From Branchiostoma floridae (Eukaryota > Chordata > Leptocardii > Amphioxiformes > Branchiostomatidae), in NCBI RefSeq assembly GCF_000003815.2, contig NC_049980.1, positions 15,677,993-15,741,992 on the forward strand: a DNA stretch of 64,000 nt, in the 5' to 3' direction. Position 1 is the first letter of the stretch. Every line of letters begins with the position of its first letter. The position numbers and the translations under genes were made by a program. The notes below the pieces were generated by a model. It was given only the letters and a program-made list of their open reading frames with translations, was not told the origin of the DNA and made no database searches. Below are positions 1 to 11,168 of the stretch, piece by piece.

Positions 1-356
1 ATGCTTGATATCTCGTTTGACTTAGCAGTCTCCTGCCTATATGTTGCATCGTCCTGCTCTGCAGCGTCCGAGGGCCCAGCATTTGCGTCTAGTTGTCCGT
101 CCAAGCTGTCCTGTGGAAGTTCAGGCCTAACAGCCACAGTGCACGGGGGTCTAGCGGCTGCCGACAATGTCGCCAGGTGCGCTTTCATATTGTCAACGGC
201 GCAGGCATCTTCCCACAAGGCCAGGTGAGACACCTCTGCGGTGCCAGTTGTGATGAAGGGCAAGATTGAGCTCGGGTGACCATTCACGTCCTTCCATCTG
301 TGGCGCCTGCTCACTGTGTTGACCAACGGCGCTGACTGAGCCGACACCTGGCGATT
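1..356 (-). CDS. Possible internal exon of an unrecognised gene, running off the left edge
   Basis: Read on the minus strand, about 118 codons stay open from a good 3' splice site (CTCTTTTTTCAAG, exon beginning at 356) to position 1. The peptide begins NRQVSAQSAPLVNTVSRRHR and contains the stretch HLALWEDACAVDNMKAHLAT. It later becomes rich in D, A and E. I do not recognise a family. No start codon or downstream exon lies in the window, so the gene would continue to the left, transcribed away from AGMO. It could instead be a chance open frame or a piece of a transposon. Confidence 0.33.
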
Positions 357-1737
357 CTTGAAAAAAGAGCAATTTTGGCTGCTCGACGGAATGCTGCTGG
401 AAAGGACTTGGCAGGTCACTAGCGACCGTTTTGAGGCACTAGCAAGGGAAGAACAAAGACGGCCAGCCAGAGATTGTCCTAATGGCAACATTTTTGTCCT
501 CAGATATAAATTATCTATGACCAATTAAGGATGACTCGAGGATACAGTGCGATCAGTCGCTTTTGTTTGTAAGACGTATCTAGGTACCTTGTTCTAGAAT
601 CCTTGGCATTGTTACGTGATGAAGTAAGTAGCCATGGACAAGCTGTTCTAGAGCTGCTAGCTTTGAATACAATAAAATCAGAAGTCTTTATATGCCATCT
701 ACCACCATCTTTATTTGTCTATTCATTTGGATTCGCCACATTTTGTGGAAGCATCAGGTGACTTTCACCTTTCTCGAAATGCCAACACGGAGACCTGACT
801 GTAAGGTTTGATTTTTGTCTACCGAGAAAAGCCCCTTCATGTTCTTTGATGTGCTTCAATCCTACACGGGCCTCAGTCTAATGTTCTATCCCAGGAACTT
901 CACCTGCCGAAGCTACGTACTCATTTTCACCTGATTGACGTAAGGTAATTCGCCTTTCCCACAAATACACGACTATGGATCGAACCCAGGACCCTTGATC
1001 CTGGACTCGAGTTGTTGACTCGGAAACTGAAGAGTTCTGAAATCCCTGATAGGTCCCGATGTTGTTGAAACGTACTTTACACCAATTTCCTACTTTATCC
1101 GACTCTTTTTATTTCAGAACATATTAGACAGTGGATAGTACACTGATGTGTTACGACGTAACTGTACAACTGATATGCAATGCAACAAAACAGTGTTTGT
1201 TCAACATCACGTACGGTGTGAGAGGGACCGGAGTAACCCCGCATATCCTGAAGCAGAGAGATTTTGGCATTTCCGCACGAGTTGAGCTAGTCCCTACCAA
1301 ACTCCCGCATGGCCGAATAGTAATGGGGGCTTTGGCGAAGTTAGGAATAAAAGCCTAGCAGCAGTTGCCTAGGACTGCATTGTCCGGCCGGCGGGAAAGA
1401 CTTAAAGGCTGACCGAAATCCCATGGCAACTTATTTGTCCCTATTTGGCCAAATTCTTCTCTTTTTTCATCCAGCTGACACGTCTGCTTGAAGACTAGAG
1501 TTGTGCACTGTTCTCCAAAACACGCATCAATTTTCAGGGTTCTGATAACCTAGCGGTCGCGACGCTGATCACGACGTGACTTGGAGTCAAGAGGTGTACA
1601 GACATTTGTTTGCTCAGGACAGAAACAGGCACGTTTCGTGTTCACAGAAAACCCGTTCACAGTGGAACGTCAATCAAACAAAGTCGTAAAATCAGAGGCT
1701 TCCTTCCCTTCATATCATAAGAGGTTTGGCCCACAAC
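357..1737. other. Upstream of AGMO, no supported gene
   Basis: I see no convincing exon here. A tRNA-derived SINE-like fragment lies near 970-1025 on the minus strand, recognisable by a box-B-like GGGTTCGATCC. A short plus-strand open frame at 1131-1358 follows an acceptor-like TTTATTTCAG but resembles nothing I know. The AGMO promoter should lie in the last few hundred bases; I cannot place a TATA box with confidence. Confidence 0.4.
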
Positions 1738-4700
1738 ATGGACGGACATCAAGACGTACAGATGCGCCCTTCAACTGCGCCAACTTTCGTCACCGGGTTT
1801 CGACAAATCTTCTACCTCGTTACTCCATCTGAGACTACATTTGAGGCTCTAGAGGAAGTTCCGAACTATGTGAAGCAGGTAACATCTCAGTTATGCTGTC
1901 TTTGCAACTTCATTCAATGTGATCATTTGAGCCCCCTCTAGTTCCACAAGACGGTGATGGCTGAGCGACCATCTACTATCATTATTGAACGACCAAGTTA
2001 GGTTTGTGTGACTCATGATTTGTAATTGAAATATAATGCGTAAAAGTACACACAAAATCTACCAAAAAAAAGATTTAGTTATGAAATTCGCTGAGCGAAC
2101 TGTCAAATGCTTGGTCGCTTGGAGTCGCAGCCTCTAGCCGTGATAAGGAGGTTAAGTGCTTGACATTGACATTGTCGTCGACTGCATACATTTTGCAATG
2201 ACGTATTTCATTGATGTTGATTCAATCAGAACCGGTGAAAGAATTTGTAGTTGTAATGTAGGTAGTCTTCATTTTTCTCTGTGGCAAGTGGCAACTCCTG
2301 TGTCAGTCAACAGTCATTCCAAAGTCTCTTTCTTCAACCGACCATCCCGATATTCACGTGCTCAGTACGTGATCAACCCAGTAGACTTGTCACACATACG
2401 AGTAATCTATGAGTGGTTGCCCTCCACGTGATCATATTGCGTCACGTGAAAAGAAGTGATACTCGGACACAGATAGATACACAGTTGCACACCGCATCCA
2501 GTAATTAGTTTATTCATCACGATCCAAATGTCTTGGTCGTGTTTCCCACTGCCTCATATCTCTGGTACAACGATTTTCTCTCATAAGATCAAGACCTGTA
2601 TCAAGATAAGATTTAACTCATATGGCAGAAAGCATCCAGTTAAGAAAACTAGAAGTTCCCGTATTGCACACACAAAAAATCCGGAAACGACACATATGAA
2701 GAAAAAATATACCGTAAGAGGTAAGATATCTGATTTGTAAAGATATTCTGATAAATTTTATTGTAAATCTCAGAATAACGGATATCCCAACGCGAGTCGA
2801 ATTTCGAAAGCCCATATCGCTATCAGCGACGCCAGCAACCAACTTGCGCCGCTCGGGAGCGAAGATTCGCCGACAAAACATCTTACTAAAACTTAAAGCT
2901 GAATCCGCCACTCCGCACACGAAGCAACTGGACACAGAACGTCCACTAACTTGAAGCCTCTTTCTCCAAACGAGACTGGTACTACATCGGAATTTGGTGT
3001 GCTCCGACCACCCAAGATTCACGTGCTACGCATGTCTGAACGAGATAAGATGTGAAAACTAGAAGTTTCCAGGCTGAGTACGTGAAAATCCATATGTTCA
3101 CGCACCTAATATGCCATGAACTTGTAAGGTGCATGTGGACATATTGAGATTTTAACTTCTCCGTTGCTTTACAATATTGTAGAAAAAAGAAAGATGACAC
3201 GAATCTGTTCCGTGCAAAGTGTTATAGAAGAAAGACTTCCAAAGTATGAACATCATTGCTAAACACGATTCACGTGTAGATCTGACGTGACGTTATTGCT
3301 AAGCGCATTCCCAAGTGTTAAGTTGTACCAAAGAAAACGTGTTGAATGATGCTAAACTGTTTATGAAGTAAATACATGCCGCATAACATTACGATAAGTT
3401 GCTCCCGTGCTTGGGCAAGGTACGTGTACGTGGTTGGTACTGAAACAAAGAACGTGTTGAACAATGCTGAATTGTTTGTTAAGTAAATATATGATATCAT
3501 GGGGCTCTCGTCCTTGGGCAGGGTACAAAGTCTTCGACTTGAGTGACCCTTAAGATAAGTCTACATACTGTATAATACAGGGAAGAAAAATGTTCGGAAT
3601 ATAAACGATCATACATGTACATTAGATGAAACATGTGCTTATCATCCATGCATGTTTGTGCAGGGCTGATACAGCACAAACATACAGTAACGCTAGCAAT
3701 TCAATTAGTCTAAATAAAAGCAACATTAGAGCATTTAAATAGGACAATTCTGCACCCCTTTATATACTGGTGCCGGAAATAAATCAGCAAAGGATCGAGC
3801 TAGTTAATCATAACGGTTTCCCGAATCGACCGATGTGGTTGGAGGTTTTCGAACGTTCTCGGGGAACAAAATTCACCGCAAACTACAGTCACTACACTCA
3901 TTAACGATTCAAGCTTACCACCGAACGTGTCCGATCGAGTTCTATCGAGTATGTTGGATGGACGCAAAGACAGTGGAAAGTGTGCATATTTTAAGACGGT
4001 CTCACGGCACAACTTATGGCGCATTCATACGTTGTGAATATTGTTACGCAGTGTAATAAGATAGATTTAACTTGTGGTATAAAAAGAAATGACCAAAACA
4101 GTGACTTTGTTTTTATGCTTTGATCGCTCTGATTCTACATTGGGTGCCTTTAAAACATTTTTGTTGCAATACCACACGTGAGGTAGATAATCACACTCTT
4201 CCTCTCATTCCAGGCAATGCCCTTTGTAGTTATCTTGTTCCTGGTTGAGACGTTGGTTGCCTGGATACAGAACAGGACCACGCCCAGGTTCAGTAATGTC
4301 GTCGCCTCAGGGGGTGTTGCACTTGTCACACAAACCGTCAGGTCAGTAAAAATACCCAAAAAAAAAACGGGAAAAACAAGGAGGTAGTAGCAGCAGAGCC
4401 TCTTTGCTCTTCCTATAGTTACTGACAGTAAAGTGATGTCATGATATTGTGGGAACAGATTTAACGTTTTGTGCAGTTTGGACCGGTACAGACGGGATGG
4501 ACGAAATTTGGTTTATGTGAACAGGTTGTCAGTCACTATAGATATGATTGTTACTGCATTTGTCAATGGGGAAAATGTCAAAGGGACCACTAAAAAATGT
4601 TCACATTGGCCAGGTGGTTTTCATACGGAGGAAGTCACTTGTACAGGTTTGGCTGTGTTCCTTTTGTACAGGCTCCTGACTGTAGGTGTTGAAATGATGG

Positions 4701-7700
4701 CGTACGTCTGGCTGTATCGTCACATGCGATTGGTAGATATGTTGTGGGACTCATCTTTGACCTGGTGGGCAGCATTCTTTGGGGTGGAATTTGGCTACTA
4801 CTGGAGCCATAGACTGCACCATGGTAAGCGTCATGCATACTCGTAGGTAGAAACAGGTAAAGGTGGTCCCATCGCATTTTTGAGGCCTTAGGGGCAGTGG
4901 GTTGTTAACCACAACAAGGAGGTAAAAATTTTAACCTCCTTGACCACAATATCTAGAGCACATAAAATGAACACCAGCAAGGCTACCATTCGTGTATGTC
5001 TGCATGATGACACGGATAAAGAATCTAATTGAATTGTCATTCCTATTTATTTCTGATTTAACACTACATATCATTATTCAATTACTGCATACTTGTGCGG
5101 ATCTTATCAGAAGAATGGCAAAAGTTCAGTAGAGCGAATGTGTTGCCTTTTGCTGTTTATTCCTCTTTGATTGTGATCTGTTTACTTTAGAGGTGAACAT
5201 ACTATGGGCCGCACATCAGGTCCATCACAGCTCCGATGATTACAACATTCTGTCATCACTACGGACATCAGCATTCCAACGCTGTACCTCTTTTGTAAGT
5301 AATGTTGAAACAACAAGCAAAGCATCAGAATCGCAACATTGGTAAAAACAGCCTCGGTGGTGGAGGTACTATCAGCACCACGGACAGGGGCCGACAGCTA
5401 GCAAAGCCAGTGTATGAAGAAAGCTTTAAACCTCACGTATAGGATATAATTTCAGTTCTAATGGCGTTAACAACGATTGAATTTATCATTGACATTGTAG
5501 ATATGCGATTTTTAGCGTTAGTGGTACACAACACTTCAAGAGATGCACTAGTCTCAAGTTCTAGGTTTATTCCAGGAAAAGGATATTGCTGTTTTTCAAT
5601 GTGTCCTGAAGGAAAACGCCGTACACTCTCTATGTTTCCACAGCTCCTGTACTTACCCCTGGCCTTAGCAGTGCCCCCTGCTGCTTTTCTGGTTCATTAC
5701 CAATTGAATCTTCTATATCAGGCTTGGCTACACACAGAGGTTAGTGGTGAAATTATATATAACATAAACGGTTTATAACATAAACATCATTGCTGATGTG
5801 ACTCATGAGCATTCAATACACTCCCACCATTGGCTGGAATTACAGTAGTTCACAGAATGCTTACTCCAGTGGTTAGCGACCCTGCCTCTGGACGAAGAGG
5901 ATAGGAGTTCAAATTGCATACTACTAGAAAGGGCTAAGGTCCCCAGGACAGGACATCTTATTCTCCAAGCAGAGGTTGGGTCGCGGGGATGGTAATGGCC
6001 GGGAGCACAGAGAGCTGGTAAAATTCTCCGGCACTAGTATACCCGCGATCCAACCTCTGCCTAGATTTCAAAATTTCCTAGTATAATGTACCCGTAGATA
6101 ATGAACATATCGCCTGTCTTCTCTGTCTCAACCAGTGGAAGACCCGCTTGTCCAAATTTGCTTTCGCTCTGGCGCTCTGGTGTTCTTTTGTAAAATGCAG
6201 TAGTTAGTTTTTAGTCTTACCTTCGATGATGCTCATGTGTTGACAGCTGCCCTGAACAGTGCTTCCATCCCTTGTGCAGGTGGTTGGTTCCCTGGGTCCC
6301 CTGGAGTACATCCTGAACACACCGACTCACCACAGGGTTCACCACGGTAAGCTCAGATACAATTATTTCCAATTAGTGGTGCGTACCTAAAGCCCTGACT
6401 TGGTCCGGAGCCAAGTCCGGACTTGCAAAAAGCAATCTGTCACTTATATTCCCTTTTTTTGTTCTAAACCGTCTGAAACCTTCCATAGACATATTTCCAT
6501 AGAAATTTGAACTGGGAAAAGACAAACAAAAAACAGTTCGTGTTTACACTGGCTGTCTATCATTTTCATGTATTTTTCACATTGCATTTCAATTCATGCT
6601 AACATGCAATTTTATATGCACCCCCTACCCCCCCCCCCCCCCACCCCCCACCCCCCCAAAAAAATGCTCATAATATGACTTTACGTCCGGACCTGAACCT
6701 GAACTGCTGGACCTGAATCCGGACCTGAAATTGAGTTTAGGTACTCACCACTATTTCCAATTGTGAAGTTGTTGTGTTTGGATATCACTTATGTATTAAA
6801 ATGAAACGTTACCTGTGATTGTACATCTGCTTGGTATTTTTGATAATCTTTTGCGCTATTTCCGTACACAAAGTGAAGACCAGAAAGATAAGAGAGGACT
6901 GATCAAGAGCCTGTTGGTAAGCTCTTTGGTAAACGTTGTGTATAGAATTAGCATATTAAGTATTCACAATTTCATTTCTATTGTCATGGCTTAGAAGCAC
7001 ACTTGAAAACCAATGCACGCAGTACGAGGGTTAGTGCGAGGGTTAGTATGTTCACAAAGTATTATTATCACTATCTGTTCTATGATGGTTAAACTAACGT
7101 GCCCCCTCCTGATTACACCTGACTGTCCCAACAGGCAGGAATCAGATGGGAAAGAACTTTGGCGGAACACTCATCATTTGGGATCGAATATTTGGTGAGA
7201 AAACTTTGGCATTTTATTTTTCTGCGAGCCTTGTGAATCAGGGGTGGTATTTTGCGAATAGTGTAATCCATTCTATCTGTTTGAAACTAGGATGGGTCAC
7301 TCATGAGGTGGTGGGAGGGTGTCACATGACGAATTCAGGTTGCTATTATTTACCAGTGTCCCTTCAATTGCATCATCAATACTTCCAAATTGTAAAGCTG
7401 GGAGTTCAAAGTTTGAGCAGATGTAAAATGTTACAACTGTGTGATGATGAAACTCCCAAAACGCTTTTCCTACACGCTCTCTGTCAGAAAGTAGTCTGGA
7501 TGCCACGTGGGCCTGTTGCCCTACATACAAGCCTCTGCATTCAAATCTAAACAACATTATAAAACTCGCAAGGGCTTTATAATGAGTTGCATTATTTACC
7601 ACAGGCACTTTTCACCAGCAGAGTGGACCACTGATGTATGGTTTAAGAACTGCTGTCAACACGTGGGACCCAGTCTGGATACAGGTGAAGATACAGATAG

Positions 7701-9221
7701 TAAGATTCCTTGATGTGAATGAACGATTCTGCAGTATATCTGCACGAACATTGAATTTTGTTGTCACAAATCACACTTGTCTGGTTCCTAGGTCCTCCAC
7801 ACAAAAATAGCTCAATACAAAGATACAGGCATGCCATCATAACCCAGCAAAAAAAAACTGAACAAATTTCGAGCTTGAAGAAACTGGGAAATCCTTAATG
7901 TTGATTCCAAACAAATGGGTTGAATAATTATTTTTGCACCATGCAGTTTCATCACTTTGTGTGTATCTGGAATACATTCTGGAAAACCCCTGGGCTGTGG
8001 AACAAGTTGCGTGTGCTGTTTGCCAAGCCGGGCCAGGCAGCCGGCAAACCTCAACTGGGATCTATCCAGGGGCTTCATAAGGTTGGGTCATCACAGCTCA
8101 AATGGCTTCATTTCGTCATCTTGAAAACTGTTTAATGTTAGATCAAAAGATATCCATACTGCATTTTATACAAAAGCACATCATCATTATATTGGGTGAG
8201 TTGCCTGCGCCAAGTCACCCTCTCTGTCCTGCCGTCCCTGTTCCCACCTGAAAAGGAATTCAGTAAACATACAGTGTATATGTGTGACGACTAACGTTAC
8301 CGTAAGTTAGTCATTTGTGTACTGAGGTTTCTTCCACAATAAGTTAAAAGAGACATATTTTTAAAACAGGAGAATCCGTGATGTTTTTCTTTATTCTCTA
8401 GATACAGCAAGCACCAAAATACGACAGTAAGGTATCCACGGGTTGGGTGTTCTACGTACTGATGCACTTTCTACTCGCTTTGCTGACTTCCAGGACAATT
8501 CCCAAGGTAGCTTCATTTTACTTTGGCTTAATTAGATAACTTGATAATCTCCATATCTGCTCCTATGTGATACATGCTGTGCTTAGTCGTACCAGTAACA
8601 CCTTAATCTTGTATCGTACTTGAAACACCCTTACTTGTACCACCAAATCTTACCCTTGTTCCATCATTGCAAACTCTCTCAGTTTCATACATGATCATTA
8701 CAGTTTAATATTTCACTCTCTTTTTCATAGGATATGAGTATTTTGGCAACCGTCGGTAAACTGGCAACTATGATGTGGACACTGTCTTGCATGGCAGCAA
8801 TTCTGGACTGCAGGTAATATAACTACCTGATAAGCTTGGAGGCAAGTTCTATTTTCCTGAAACTGAATACAGTGTACTTAAGGCTGGATGCCATCCTATT
8901 ACAGGGCTCGCCCTAATTTTTTAGAGCGGGCCTGGTAGTAGTCGGATGGCACCCAGGCTAATTTGCAAACAATGTCAGGTAACATTTGCACAAATCTGCA
9001 TTTATTTCCATTTCAGGCCAACTGCTCCGCTCATGGAACTGTCCCGTTGTGTGTCCGTGTTGGGAACAGGTTTCCTACTGTGCCTCTCTGGTGGCCTGCT
9101 GACGTCACAGCCTCTCCTGACAGCTGTCACTCTGGCCTGTCACGCAGGGTCTGCAGTCCTCTGGAGTGTGGATCTGATGGGGACGGGTTTTCTGCGCGTT
9201 AAAAATCTGCGCGCGCGTTAA
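1738..9221 (+). CDS. AGMO: Alkylglycerol monooxygenase (TMEM195/AGMO), 12 exons
   Basis: This is a membrane di-iron, tetrahydrobiopterin-dependent enzyme that cleaves the O-alkyl bond of ether lipids (known for the family). Coding exons: 1738-1878, 4214-4341, 4672-4823, 5191-5294, 5644-5739, 6280-6346, 7135-7194, 7605-7684, 7947-8081, 8402-8506, 8731-8813, 9017-9221. All junctions are GT..AG, and the 1356 nt stay in one frame, giving 451 residues (human about 445). Exon 1 carries TPSETTFEALEEVPNYVKQ, the conserved AGMO N-terminus. The fatty-acid-hydroxylase histidine motifs are present: HRLHH (exon 3), HQVHH (exon 4) and HHRVHH (exon 6). Exon 7 gives FGGTLIIWDRIFG and exon 9 gives FHHFVCIWNTFWKTPG. 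Several hydrophobic segments fit a multipass ER protein. The start is the ATG at 1738, because an in-frame TTG at 1726 is not a likely eukaryotic start. Oddity: the last 11 codons and the stop lie inside a repeat element. Confidence 0.95.
2355..3276. promoter_or_regulatory. Cluster of five CACGTG E-boxes in AGMO intron 1
   Basis: Exact CACGTG occurs at 2355, 2425, 2443, 3020 and 3271. Four of the five are preceded by a pyrimidine, and three share the context ATTCACGTG. CACGTG is bound by bHLH factors of the Myc, USF, TFE and CLOCK types. The shared context could also mean that short repeats were copied, so a regulatory role is only an inference. Confidence 0.3.
3325..3525. repeat. Imperfect tandem duplication of about 100 bp
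   Basis: Two related segments in AGMO intron 1 share ACGTGTTGAA, then TGCTRAAYTGTTT, AAGTAAATA and a CGTSCTTGGGCARGGTAC end. The two copies are noticeably diverged. No coding potential. Confidence 0.5.
4908..4949. mobile_element. Tiny CAAGG hairpin element, copy 1, with 7 bp direct repeats
   Basis: A 28 bp near-palindrome at 4915-4942 opens CAAGGAGGTAAAAA and closes TTTTAACCTCCTTG, so 13 of 14 arm positions pair. It is bounded on both sides by the exact 7 bp repeat ACCACAA (4908-4914 and 4943-4949), which looks like a target-site duplication. It lies in AGMO intron 3. See the copies at 12647, 15244 and 15839. Confidence 0.6.
5866..5945 (+). repeat. tRNA-derived SINE-like fragment
   Basis: The A-box-like TGGTTAGCGACC is followed about 35 bp later by the B-box-like GGAGTTCAAATT. 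This spacing is typical of a tRNA-derived SINE head. It lies in AGMO intron 5. The box B is degenerate, so it is probably an old copy. Confidence 0.4.
5961..6062. mobile_element. Diverged member of the TCTCCAAGCAGAGG foldback family
   Basis: The left end TTCTCCAAGCAGAGGTTGGG and the right end ATCCAACCTCTGCCTAGA are inverted relatives of the ends of the elements at 10321 and 17452. The inner part also folds back (TCGCGGG against CCCGCGA). The interior differs from the other two copies. It lies in AGMO intron 5. Confidence 0.55.
6366..6761. mobile_element. hAT-type miniature element with 8 bp target duplication
   Basis: The element occupies 6374-6753 (380 bp). Its inverted ends are TAGTGGTGCGTACCTAAA and TTTAGGTACTCACCACTA. 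The exact 8 bp repeat TTTCCAAT flanks it at 6366-6373 and 6754-6761. TAGTGGTG ends with an 8 bp duplication are characteristic of hAT transposons. No open frame is present, so it is non-autonomous. The interior holds TCCGGAC motifs near both ends and a C-rich run at about 6618-6657. It lies in AGMO intron 6. Confidence 0.8.
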
Positions 9222-9885
9222 AAATCTGCGCGCGCGTTAAAAATCTGCGCGCGCGTTAAAAATCTGCGCGCGCGTTAAAAATCTGCGCGCGCGTTAAAAA
9301 TCTGCGCGCGCGTTAAAAATCTGCGCGCGCGTTAAAAATCTGCGCGCGCGTTAAAAATCTGCGCGTTAAAAATCAAGTTGTTTTTTTCAGAAAATGCGCA
9401 GGGAGAAATTCTTGAAAATGTGACCCCATTATATGATTTTCAATCCGTTACCTGATTTTTTGGTTTGAAAACTTAAAAATGAAAAGCCCCTGATTTTAGG
9501 TCCCTTGAGAATAGGTTACTTTGCATCTCCTGAATATTTCAAAATCACTTAAATTTGACACAAATACATGGGAAAATTACTAATATGAGGCTTGGTATTG
9601 TAAAATATAACAGCTTGAGGCTTTTCTCCATTCTGCAAGCTTCATTCCATCTTTTCTCAAGCAGATTGTTCGCATGCAAATTGGACTACAGAAGGGGATA
9701 TTGTACTCAAGAATTATACATTATGATACTTAATTTTAACTTGTGTTCACTTTTTTAAGCTTTTAAGTTTAAAGCTGCAAAAAAAGTTTTTAAATCCCCA
9801 GGGAATCAGCTAATTTCCATATTTTAACGCGCAGATTTTTAACGCACAAGTTTTAACGCGTAAATTTTTAACGCGCACAAAACCC
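9185..9885. mobile_element. Miniature element with repeat-array ends, inserted in the last AGMO exon
   Basis: The left end GGGTTTTCTGCGCGTTAAAA and the reverse complement of the right end, GGGTTTTGTGCGCGTTAAAA, are nearly identical. Inside the left end is a tandem array, and the right end carries degenerate inverted copies of the same unit. This symmetry, with no coding capacity between, indicates a non-autonomous DNA transposon of about 700 bp. I see no clear target-site duplication. The AGMO reading frame enters the left end and stops within the second repeat unit (TAA at 9219-9221). Confidence 0.6.
9191..9377. repeat. 19 bp tandem repeat, about nine copies
   Basis: The unit is TCTGCGCGCGCGTTAAAAA. 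Internal copies are identical, while the first and last units lack one GCGC step. Near-perfect copies suggest recent expansion. Alternating CG runs of this kind could adopt Z-DNA (inference). Confidence 0.9.
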
Positions 9886-10312
9886 CAACCTTATAAGATG
9901 AAGTCACCATGTCATGTGTTGGAAAGTCCTACTACACCCTACTAGTCTCACATCTCTGAAATCAGCAGATAGTAATACTGTGTGTTCAGATTACGGTTCT
10001 GAAAAAAATAGGTCGGTTGGTAGTATAGCTATGGATGATGTTTTTTTTTTCTTTATGATTTCAGCCAGTTTAGCAATGTGAAAATAAATGCACCAGAGTG
10101 CTAGTATTTTCAACATCGTATTTTGATAGCATTTGACATCACAGCAAAACTGGACTGGTGAGAGATGTTGGAAAACGTCACTCTACGAGGCTCTCAGATC
10201 GAAACTCCTTGTCAGAGGTCGACCCCCCAAACGGCAGCAGGTTTTTGCCATGGTCAGTCGGGTGACCAGAAACCGACATTTTTCTAGGCCTGATCGTCCT
10301 CACCGTGCAGCA
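9886..10312. other. Downstream of AGMO, nothing recognised
   Basis: This AT-rich sequence may hold the original AGMO 3' UTR displaced by the insertion at 9185-9885. I see no exon, RNA gene or repeat that I can support. Confidence 0.4.
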
Positions 10313-10528
10313 CCAAGAATTGCTCTCCAAGCAGAGGTTAGGCTCCGGCTGTTTTTTGACGTTTTTCTTAGTCGTTTTTACCGGGCTTTCTATTTTGTAT
10401 TGAATCTTGTATGTTATGTTTTGACAATATAAGATACAATACAAAATGCAAAGCCCGATAAAAACGACTAAAGAAAACGTTAAAAAAACAGTTGGAACCT
10501 AACCTCTGCTTGGAGAGTAACCAAGAAT
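10313..10528. mobile_element. Foldback MITE, hAT-like, with 8 bp target duplication
   Basis: The 200 bp element at 10321-10520 is an almost complete inverted repeat. Its ends are CTCTCCAAGCAGAGGTTAGG and the matching GGAACCTAACCTCTGCTTGG. The inner arms AGTCGTTTTTACCGGGCTTT and AAAGCCCGATAAAAACGACT also pair. The exact 8 bp repeat CCAAGAAT flanks it (10313-10320 and 10521-10528), as in hAT elements. Relatives lie at 17452-17672 and 5961-6062. Confidence 0.8.
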
Positions 10529-11168
10529 AGCTGACATCGGTATCGGCTCCATTTACGTAACATGAAATAAAGTTGACATTACTACCGGGCCTACTGTTAA
10601 GCTGCTAGCTCATTTACAACCTTACATAACTCACCTAGTCGACCTTCCTGCTGGTTTGGTACTTTCAATGGCATATTTTTACGTGTTCAATCGTATAGAA
10701 AGGTAATACCCTTTGGAACCCTGTGGAAACCACTTTGCGTGCTGAGCTCATCTGAACATGACGGTAAAGTGATTCAATTCATGGCGACACCAGTAGCCAA
10801 AATACCGAACTAGTAATACTAGGTCTAAAATCGGACACGTCAATCTGTCCATCCTGTGTATATATTACGTCACATACAAAAATATTATAACACTCCAACA
10901 ATATATTGAGATACTTTAATGTGTTTGTTGGGTTTGTCTACAGCAATACTAGGATGCATAGACAGAATTAGTGAGAAAGTTGCAATAACGAATAAAACAA
11001 GAAATTTAAAAAAAAATCTCAAATATGCCACAGAGTCATGAGATCGTTGGTTTCTTGTTGCATTTTTAAAAATCTTTCTTGCTGTTTTTCTTTGAGGAGA
11101 AAGGCCCGGGCTGTGTGTCTGGAACATTACCCACTACGGTTCGATCCGTCTTCCTGTCGTCTACTATA
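10529..11168. other. Intergenic, nothing recognised
   Basis: Sequence between two transposon copies. Open frames are short, none shows a known motif, and no tandem repeats are seen. Confidence 0.4.

Noticed and set aside
1131-1358. Plus-strand 75-codon frame after TTTATTTCAG
   Set aside because: It does not join AGMO exon 1 or any other exon, and I recognise no family.
1726-1737. Upstream AGMO start at 1726
   Set aside because: The codon is TTG; the first ATG in frame is 1738.
2618-3022. 134-codon minus-strand frame
   Set aside because: No splice context, no motif, and it lies in a repeat-containing intron; probably chance.
4376-4412. Further CAAGGAGGT hairpin copy
   Set aside because: The opposite arm (GCCTCTTTG) is a poor match and there is no 7 bp flanking repeat.
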